Assembly (NCBI GenBank): GCA_046496595.1
Contig: JAWOGU010000412.1
Span: 1 to 10,472 of the forward strand
Reading direction: 5' to 3'
Length of the DNA stretch: 10,472 nt
Source: GCA-2746795 sp046496595
Lineage (GTDB): Bacteria > Chloroflexota > Anaerolineae > Promineifilales > Promineifilaceae
Below, one piece after another: positions 5,841 to 10,472 of the stretch; the first letter of the stretch is position 1; every line of letters begins with the position of its first letter. The translations under genes were made by a program, and so were the position numbers. The notes under the pieces are model-generated. The model saw nothing but the letters and a program-made list of their open reading frames with translations, did not search any database and was not told the DNA's origin.

Positions 5841-7556
5841 ATGCAAGTGAAATTCCGGACCCATGGGTCCCGTTCCAGTCTCATGCCGACAACCATGCTC
5901 TTAGCCATATCACTGCTGCTGGCGGCTTGCGCTTCAACGCCTGAAGTCACAGCTACACCCGTGCCTGTCCCCACCAGCCACGCTTTCAGCAGCGCCGGAC
6001 CAGACGACGCCACCGCCGTCCCCAGCCAGGAAATCCCGGCGGCGGCAGACAGCACAGCCGTCCCGACCATGACCGGCATCACCGTCGATCTTTCCGCTGC
6101 CGCCAGACCCTTCAACCCGTTCCTGCTTGGCTCCAACCTGCCCGCCTGGCTCGGCGCGGGACGCACTGAAAACGAAACATTTCTCGAGCGCACCCGCGCC
6201 TCCGGCATCTCGCTGATCCGGCTGCCCGGCGGCAGTTGGTCAAATTATTACGACTGGCTCGCTTGCGAACAAGATAACGTCTGTCCCTGGGAAGGGGATA
6301 TTTTAACGCCCACCGATTTCATCAATTTCATGAACGCCACCAGCCTGCCCGGCATGTATACCATCAACATGAATGGCACGGCGCAAGAAGCGGCGGCTCT
6401 GGTGGCCTTTTTCAACGGCAGCGTCACCGATGAAACGCCTATTGGCGTGGACGTTTTAGGGCGCGATTGGGGCAAAGTAAGCGATTGGGCGCAGCTCCGC
6501 GCCGATCACGGCAATCCGGAACCTGTGGGGCTGGTTTATTGGGAAATCGGCAACGAGCTTTACGCCGGGAAACCGGGGATGGGTACGGAGTGTACGTTTG
6601 AGTGGGGCTGGGAAGATGGCTGGACTTGTGATGGCGTGGAATATGTGACGGGAATCGGCGAGGGCGCGAAGCGGAAGGATGGTTTTCTGGATTATGCCGC
6701 TGCCATGAAGGCAGTTGATCCTGCGATTCAGATAGGGGCAGTCGGCGTTAATCCGCCATCAGAATGGACCAATTGGGGCAACGAGGTGATTGCCGCCGCC
6801 GGGGAAGCGCTGGATTTTTACGTTGTGCATGAATACGGCTATTTTGAGCTGCCCGCCACATATGAAGCTGTGCTGGCGCTGCCGCAGGCGGTGTGGGGAC
6901 CGATGATGGCGGGTTTGGATGCGGCGTTTGTGGAAATGGGAAACGGCCGTTCCCTGCCCATCGCCCTCACCGAATACAACCTCATCTCCTTTCAAGACGC
7001 CGACAACCAACAGTGGATGACCCGCGCCGTCAACATGCTCTACCTGGCCGATACCCTTGGTCAGATGGCCGAGCAGGGAATCGCCATTGCCAATCAGTGG
7101 AATCTGGTAAACGGGCAGGCGGGCAACGGCACCGATTACGGCCTGCTGCACGCCGACACCTATGTGCGCTACCCACAATATTACATTTTCCCCTTGTGGT
7201 CGCAGTTTGGCACGGCGCTGCTGCCGGTGAACTCTGCCTTTGCCAGCGATACCACCTTGAGCGTTTATGCCGGGCATAACGAGGCAGGCGCCATCTCGCT
7301 GCTGGCGATTAACAAAACCGGCGAAGCCATCACCTCTGGCATTCATCTGCTAAACGGAACCGGAATTTTCACCTCAGGCACGGCAGACGTGGTGCAGGCG
7401 GCGGCGCTGGACAGCCAGACAGTGACGTTTAACGGCGTGGCAAACCCGGCCAATGACCTCAGCGATGCGCCTTCCACTGCTCTGGAAATCAGCGGCAATC
7501 CGTTTTCCTATACTTTTGCGCCCTATTCCGTCACCCTGATTCGGCTACTGCCATAA
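5841..7556 (+). CDS. Lipoprotein glycoside hydrolase, clan GH-A (alpha-L-arabinofuranosidase-like)
   Basis: The 571-residue protein should act outside the cell on polysaccharide, most likely removing arabinofuranosyl side chains. The family match is to GH51/GH39-like clan GH-A enzymes and the substrate is inferred. A lipoprotein signal ends in the lipobox LLAAC, with the lipidated Cys at residue 30. A Pro/Thr/Ala-rich linker follows (about 31-85). The TIM-barrel domain contains RLPGGSWSNYYDW, YWEIGNELY with probable acid/base Glu239, and IALTEYN with probable nucleophile Glu378. Paired cysteines (CEQDNVC; CTFEWGWEDGWTC) suggest disulfides. The C-terminal part from about 470 (LSVYAG, SLLAINKTG, PYSVTLIRL) is a beta-sandwich. 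The ATG has AGGAG 5 nt upstream. A longer in-frame start at 5502 is rejected because it overlaps the preceding gene and hides the signal. It lies 35 nt after the Usp operon, so it may be co-transcribed. Confidence 0.82.
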   Translation: MQVKFRTHGSRSSLMPTTMLLAISLLLAACASTPEVTATPVPVPTSHAFSSAGPDDATAVPSQEIPAAADSTAVPTMTGITVDLSAAARPFNPFLLGSNLPAWLGAGRTENETFLERTRASGISLIRLPGGSWSNYYDWLACEQDNVCPWEGDILTPTDFINFMNATSLPGMYTINMNGTAQEAAALVAFFNGSVTDETPIGVDVLGRDWGKVSDWAQLRADHGNPEPVGLVYWEIGNELYAGKPGMGTECTFEWGWEDGWTCDGVEYVTGIGEGAKRKDGFLDYAAAMKAVDPAIQIGAVGVNPPSEWTNWGNEVIAAAGEALDFYVVHEYGYFELPATYEAVLALPQAVWGPMMAGLDAAFVEMGNGRSLPIALTEYNLISFQDADNQQWMTRAVNMLYLADTLGQMAEQGIAIANQWNLVNGQAGNGTDYGLLHADTYVRYPQYYIFPLWSQFGTALLPVNSAFASDTTLSVYAGHNEAGAISLLAINKTGEAITSGIHLLNGTGIFTSGTADVVQAAALDSQTVTFNGVANPANDLSDAPSTALEISGNPFSYTFAPYSVTLIRLLP

Positions 7557-7649
7557 GCACATTTAGACTCAGTAGATCAATGTAAGGGCGTAAAATTTTA
7601 CGCCCTTACAACTCATTACTGCCATAAGCACATTTAGACTCAGTAGATC
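7546..7649. repeat. 33-bp perfect direct repeat duplicating the 3' end of the glycosidase gene
   Basis: Positions 7546-7578 and 7617-7649 are identical over 33 bp with an offset of 71 bp. The repeat starts TACTGCCATAAGCAC and ends GACTCAGTAGATC. The first copy contains the last codons and TAA stop of the upstream gene. The second copy is a non-coding echo of the same gene end. This points to a tandem duplication around the palindrome that sits between the copies, or to slippage or recombination between flanking palindromes. Confidence 0.9.
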
Positions 7650-7722
7650 GAACCCTCTGTCTTCTTGTTAAGGGCGTAATGTAAGGGCGTAATGTAAGGG
7701 CGTAAAATTTTACGCCCTTACA
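7581..7722. repeat. Two perfect 30-bp palindromes and a 13-bp tandem ladder
   Basis: Positions 7581-7610 and 7693-7722 hold the same 30-bp sequence, each a perfect palindrome with half-site TGTAAGGGCGTAAAA. The second is preceded by two tandem copies of the 13-mer TAAGGGCGTAATG (7669-7681 and 7682-7694), which repeat the left half of the palindrome. As RNA each palindrome gives a stem of about 13 bp with a minimal loop, on either strand, but no T-run follows. They could act as processing, stability or weak termination signals after the glycosidase gene. The unit resembles intergenic GGGCGTAAAATTTTACGCCC repeats that I recall from other genomes. Confidence 0.85.
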
Positions 7723-7929
7723 ACAGCCCTGGGCCATTGGTACTATTTACCCTTTCCCCTCCGCAATTTCTGCTACAATGCGCCGCGCTTACAAAAATTG
7801 AAAACTGACCTCCCACATTGGGTTGTTTGGTTCTCATTGACCCCGTATCCAGCACCTCCCCCATGAACTAAACTCTTTAAACCCAAAAACCGTAATTTTA
7901 ACGTTTCAGCCAGACATGGAGGATTTGTC
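7723..7929 (+). promoter_or_regulatory. Upstream region of the second glycosidase with an extended -10 promoter
   Basis: TGCTACAAT at 7771-7779 is an extended -10 motif (TACAAT, 5 of 6 bases). No clear -35 box is seen 17 nt upstream. Transcription would start near 7786, leaving a leader of about 145 nt. That leader contains no ORF of note and no riboswitch or T-box that I recognise. The gene's ribosome binding site is GGAGG at 7919-7923, about 6 nt before the ATG at 7930. Confidence 0.45.
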
Positions 7930-9594
7930 ATGGTTCGTGATCGTGTTATTGGAATTTCTGCATTAGCAGCTTTGTTGATGGCGTTGTTTATTGGCTTACA
8001 GGCTTCAGCGACAGGTGTTGCTCCCGTCAGCGCCCAAAGCATTCCTGCTCAAACCACCGCTAACATCTCATTTAACGTCAATGCGGCGGGTAAGACTGTC
8101 AATCCTTACGTCCTGGGGACCAACCTGCCAGCCTGGTTGGGAACAGCCCGCACCCAGAACAACACCTTTATCAACCGTACCAAAGCCACAGACGCCACCA
8201 TGCTGCGCCTGCCCGGCGGCAGTTGGAGCAATGGCTACGACTGGTACGCCTGTGAAATGAAAGATGGGAGTAAGTGCTCGAGCGCCAGTTGGGGTCTGAA
8301 TCCCACGTCGTTTATTGATTTTCTTCAGGCGACAAACACGCAGGCCATGTACACCATCAACATGAACGGCACTTCCAAAGAAGCGGCGGCGCTGGTGGCT
8401 TTTTTCAACGGATCGGTCAACGACAACCGGGCCATCGGCGTCGACGTGCGCGGTCGCAATTGGGGTCTGGTGAGCGATTGGGCCAAACTGCGCCGCGATC
8501 ATGGCAATGCTGACCCCATCGGCCTGAAATATTTTGAGATTGGCAATGAGATTTACGGCGGCAAACCCGGCATGGGCAAAGATTGCGCCGGTTGGGGCTG
8601 GGAAGATGTGTGGACCTGCGACGGCCGTGAGTATGTGAACGGCATCGGTTCGGGAGCCAATCGTAAAGAAGGCTACCTGGAGTTCCGCACGGCTATGAAG
8701 TGGGTCGATTCTTCCATCCAGGTAGGCGCGGTGGGCGTGACGCCGCAGGATAGTTGGAGCAACTGGGGCAATGAGGTGATTCAAACCGCCGGCAGCGCCC
8801 TGGACTTCTACATCATCCATCAGTACGCTTATTTTGAGCCGCCTTCCGGTTATCAGGATGTGCTGGCGCAGCCGCAGTCGGCCTGGAGCAGTATTATGAG
8901 CGATTATGAGAATGCGCTGGATGAATATGCAAACGGCCGTTCCATCCCCGTCGCCATTACCGAACACAATCTCTTCGCCACGCAGGACAAGGACAACAGC
9001 CAGTGGATGACCCGCGGCGTTAACATGCTCTTCATGGCCGACAGCATCGGCCAGATGATCACCCACGGCGTGGACATCGCCAATCAATGGGATTTAGCCA
9101 ATGGGCAGGCCTGGAACGGCACCGATTACGGCCTGCTAAACGCCGACTCGTATGCCCGCAGCCCGCAGTATTACGTTTACCCGCTGTGGCGGCGCTTCGG
9201 CCAGACAATGCTGCCCGTCACCTCCAGCCACAACGCCGCCGCGCAGTTGAGCGTGTACGCGGGGCGCATTGATCCCTGGACCGTCTCGGTGATGGCTGTC
9301 AACAAAACGGGCAGCCCTATCCAGACGAGCATTCAACTGCAAAACGCCCCCGCGCTGCTCATCGGCGGCACGGCTGATGTTGCCAGGACCACTTCGTTGG
9401 ACAGCCAGAGCGCCACCTTCAACAGCGTGGGCAATCCTAACGACAGCCTGAGCAACGCGCCCGCTGCCAACCTGGGCGTCGTCGCCAATCCGCTGACGTA
9501 TACCTTTCAGCCCTATTCGGTGACGCTCCTGCGCCTGCAAGTGAAGGAGTTTATTCCCACCGACTGGGTGTACCTGCCTGCGATTGTGCGCTAA
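7930..9594 (+). CDS. Secreted glycoside hydrolase, clan GH-A (alpha-L-arabinofuranosidase-like), with C-terminal YLP tail
   Basis: The 554-residue protein is a paralogue of the lipoprotein at 5841-7556 and is collinear with it through the barrel and the C-terminal beta domain. It starts with a Sec signal peptide: basic MVRDR, a hydrophobic core ALAALLMALFIGL, and probable cleavage after the Ala-rich segment ending VSA near residue 35. It has no lipobox Cys. Key motifs are NPYVLGTNLPAWLG, RLPGGSWSNGYDW, YFEIGNEIY with probable acid/base Glu207, and VAITEHN with probable nucleophile Glu345. The spacing between catalytic Glu residues (138) matches the paralogue (139). Cysteines are conserved in the same places. 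After the shared PYSVTLLRL ending it carries 18 extra residues, finishing WVYLPAIVR. That tail may be a cell-surface sorting or retention signal (inference). It has its own ribosome binding site and a probable promoter. Substrate is inferred from family resemblance only. Confidence 0.82.
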   Translation: MVRDRVIGISALAALLMALFIGLQASATGVAPVSAQSIPAQTTANISFNVNAAGKTVNPYVLGTNLPAWLGTARTQNNTFINRTKATDATMLRLPGGSWSNGYDWYACEMKDGSKCSSASWGLNPTSFIDFLQATNTQAMYTINMNGTSKEAAALVAFFNGSVNDNRAIGVDVRGRNWGLVSDWAKLRRDHGNADPIGLKYFEIGNEIYGGKPGMGKDCAGWGWEDVWTCDGREYVNGIGSGANRKEGYLEFRTAMKWVDSSIQVGAVGVTPQDSWSNWGNEVIQTAGSALDFYIIHQYAYFEPPSGYQDVLAQPQSAWSSIMSDYENALDEYANGRSIPVAITEHNLFATQDKDNSQWMTRGVNMLFMADSIGQMITHGVDIANQWDLANGQAWNGTDYGLLNADSYARSPQYYVYPLWRRFGQTMLPVTSSHNAAAQLSVYAGRIDPWTVSVMAVNKTGSPIQTSIQLQNAPALLIGGTADVARTTSLDSQSATFNSVGNPNDSLSNAPAANLGVVANPLTYTFQPYSVTLLRLQVKEFIPTDWVYLPAIVR

Positions 9595-9608
9595 TCCCTC
9601 CCCTCAAT

Positions 9609-9698
9609 CCCCTCCCATAGGGAGGGGAGGTCCGGCTCCCTCGCCTCAGTCCCCCCATAGGGAGGGGAAGTCCGGCTCCCTCGCCCTTTGGGAGAGGG
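9609..9698. repeat. GC-rich palindromic repeats after the second glycosidase
   Basis: CCCCTCCC and GGGAGGGG (9609-9616/9620-9627) form a perfect 8-bp stem with an ATA loop. The segment 9616-9645 is repeated at 9656-9685 with one mismatch, at a 40-bp offset. A second hairpin CCCTCGCCC/GGGAGAGGG (9678-9686/9690-9698) has one mismatch and a TTT loop. TTTTT follows at 9712-9716, 13 nt further on. These hairpins are candidates for the transcription stop of the glycosidase, though the spacing to the T-run is not canonical. The GGGAGAGGGCTGGGGAGAGGG type is, from memory, a common intergenic repeat in unrelated bacteria. Confidence 0.65.
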
Positions 9699-9716
9699 CT
9701 GGGGAGAGGGGTTTTT

Positions 9717-9754
9717 AGATTGGTCCAATCTCCAAGATTGGTCCAATCTTGGAG
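9717..9754. repeat. Tandem TTGGTCCAA repeat with near-perfect palindrome
   Basis: AGATTGGTCCAATCT occurs at 9717-9731 and again at 9735-9749. The second copy sits in a 25-bp inverted repeat (9730-9754, arms CTCCAAGATTGG / CCAATCTTGGAG) that is symmetrical except for its centre base. It forms a separate family from the GC-rich repeats just before it. Confidence 0.7.
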
Positions 9755-9755
9755 A

Positions 9756-9775
9756 GGGCAGTTCGCGAACCGCCC
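9756..9775 (-). repeat. Palindromic hairpin directly after the radical SAM gene stop
   Basis: GGGC-A-GTTCGCGAAC-C-GCCC is palindromic apart from one pair, which on the minus-strand RNA is a G-U wobble. It ends one base before the stop codon of the minus-strand gene (9776-9778). It could serve as a 3' hairpin for that transcript, but there is no U-tract. The core GTTCGCGAAC (9761-9770) is a perfect palindrome. Confidence 0.6.
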
Positions 9776-10472
9776 CTACGATGTGGGGAAAAGGGATAGC
9801 TGCGCGGCTTCTGGATTGGAAAACGGCCGGATGCGCCGCGCCATGCCCACCGTCGCGCACGTTTCTTTGAAGACGGCTTGCAGGCGTTCGTACTCTTGAA
9901 CCGGCGCAAAATAGTCGCCGCCAAACGCTTTTTGGTAACGCTGTCTCAGGCCGGGGAAGCGCCGGTCCAGCTCCCGGTAAAAGTAAACCCGCTGCCGGTC
10001 ACGCAAAGTGACGCCAAACGAGGCTAGGATGTACTGTGCGCCGCTGTCGGCGGCGCGTTTCACCAGTTCACGCACGTTGGCCTCGGTGTCCTGCAAAAAG
10101 GGTAGCAGGGGCATCATAAGGACGCCGGTGTAAAGGCCCTGCGCCGCCAGTTGGGCGATGGCTTGCAGGCGGGCGGAGGGGGGCGGCGCGCCCGGTTCCA
10201 CCTGTTTGCCCAGTTCGTCGTCGGCGGTGGTGAGGGTGAAGGAAACGGCCGTGTACACCTGGCTGATTTGCCGGAGCAGGTCCATATCACGCAGCACCAG
10301 GTCGCTTTTGGTGAGCACATGCATCGGAAAACGAAACTGCGCGATGACTTCTAAGGCCCGGCGCGTCAGTTTTTCGTGCTTTTCCAGGGGCATATAGGGG
10401 TCGTTCATGGAGCCGGTGCCGATGGTCCCTTTGACCCTTTTGCGGGGCAGTTCGTCGTGGAGCAAGTCGATG
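9776..10472 (-). CDS. Spore-photoproduct-lyase-like radical SAM protein, C-terminal part (cut by window edge)
   Basis: About 231 codons are visible and the frame is open past the right edge (an apparent TTG start at 10465 is not a real start). GTIGTGSMNDPYMPLEKHEK, MHVLTKSDLVLRD and the closing region AFGGDYFAPVQEYERLQAVF match, from memory, the SPL (SplB) family of radical SAM proteins. These include spore photoproduct lyases and many uncharacterised Rv2578c-like relatives outside spore formers. The CxxxCxxC cluster that binds the 4Fe-4S centre should lie upstream, outside the window. The visible part is consistent with an intact C-terminus ending LSLFPTS. It is convergent with the second glycosidase. 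Whether it repairs DNA or does something else cannot be said from this fragment. Confidence 0.82.
   Translation of the reverse strand, partial: IDLLHDELPRKRVKGTIGTGSMNDPYMPLEKHEKLTRRALEVIAQFRFPMHVLTKSDLVLRDMDLLRQISQVYTAVSFTLTTADDELGKQVEPGAPPPSARLQAIAQLAAQGLYTGVLMMPLLPFLQDTEANVRELVKRAADSGAQYILASFGVTLRDRQRVYFYRELDRRFPGLRQRYQKAFGGDYFAPVQEYERLQAVFKETCATVGMARRIRPFSNPEAAQLSLFPTS

Larger units (their letters stand above)
96..8941. repeat. Dispersed AACGGCCGTT palindromes (10 copies)
   Basis: The exact 10-bp palindrome AACGGCCGTT occurs at 96-105, 638-647, 1032-1041, 2207-2216, 2738-2747, 3521-3530, 4483-4492, 5550-5559, 6942-6951 and 8932-8941. Core-only copies (ACGGCCGT) lie at 8621-8628 and 10245-10252. 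All ten full copies are inside coding regions, on genes of both strands. Six read as Thr-Ala-Val, three as Asn-Gly-Arg-Ser and one as Glu-Arg-Pro-Phe. The constraint therefore acts on the DNA word rather than on a protein motif. About 0.01 copies would be expected by base composition. Confidence 0.93.

Noticed and set aside
6530..6940. Shift in codon preference within the first glycosidase (more G-ending and T-ending codons in the middle than at either end)
   Set aside because: It is visible by eye but not quantified. The protein stays collinear with its paralogue, so it is not enough to claim recombination.
7546..7722. CRISPR array
   Set aside because: There are only two 33-bp copies, one of them including a gene's stop codon. 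The spacing region is itself a palindrome and no cas gene is nearby.
8068..9087. 339-residue minus-strand ORF opposite the second glycosidase
   Set aside because: The plus-strand frame has a signal peptide, catalytic motifs and a collinear paralogue. The antisense frame is compositional.

Overview
The window looks like chromosomal DNA of a moderately GC-rich bacterium. My best guess is Chloroflexota (Anaerolineae or a related class). This is inferred from the style of the proteins (DGNHR-domain/Usp fusions, secreted glycosidases with a YLP-type C-terminus, extended -10 promoters) and from the dense intergenic palindromes. No rRNA, tRNA, CRISPR array, transposase or plasmid gene is visible.

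Region 1 (1-1770, minus strand) is the start of a histidine biosynthesis operon, read right to left. It has a promoter (1741-1769), a 44-residue leader peptide with 10 His codons (1596-1730), a small hairpin, a Rho-independent terminator (1525-1554), hisG (409-1428) and the start of hisD (from 236). The leader, terminator and hisG arrangement is a classical translation-coupled his attenuator. The hisG-hisD gap holds two different palindromic repeats. The hisD reading frame loses its family resemblance near position 72, where the DNA also turns AT-rich.

Region 2 (1780-5805, plus strand) is divergent from the his operon. It is a tight three-gene operon: two tandem paralogues that each join an N-terminal ParB/sulfiredoxin-like module (DGNHR motif) to two universal-stress-protein (Usp) domains, then a 125-residue protein of unknown function joined by an ATGA overlap.

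Region 3 (5841-9594, plus strand) carries two paralogous clan GH-A glycoside hydrolases that most resemble alpha-L-arabinofuranosidases. One is an N-terminally anchored lipoprotein. The other has a Sec signal peptide and an added C-terminal tail ending VYLPAIVR. Between them is a 33-bp direct repeat that duplicates the end of the first gene, plus two perfect 30-bp palindromes.

Region 4 (9595-10472) is a cluster of unrelated palindromic repeats between convergent genes, then the C-terminal two thirds or so of a spore-photoproduct-lyase-like radical SAM protein on the minus strand, cut by the window edge.

Across all regions the 10-bp palindrome AACGGCCGTT occurs ten times, always inside genes but in three different reading frames. 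This suggests a HIP1-like highly iterated DNA word. The strongest findings are this word and the his attenuator.
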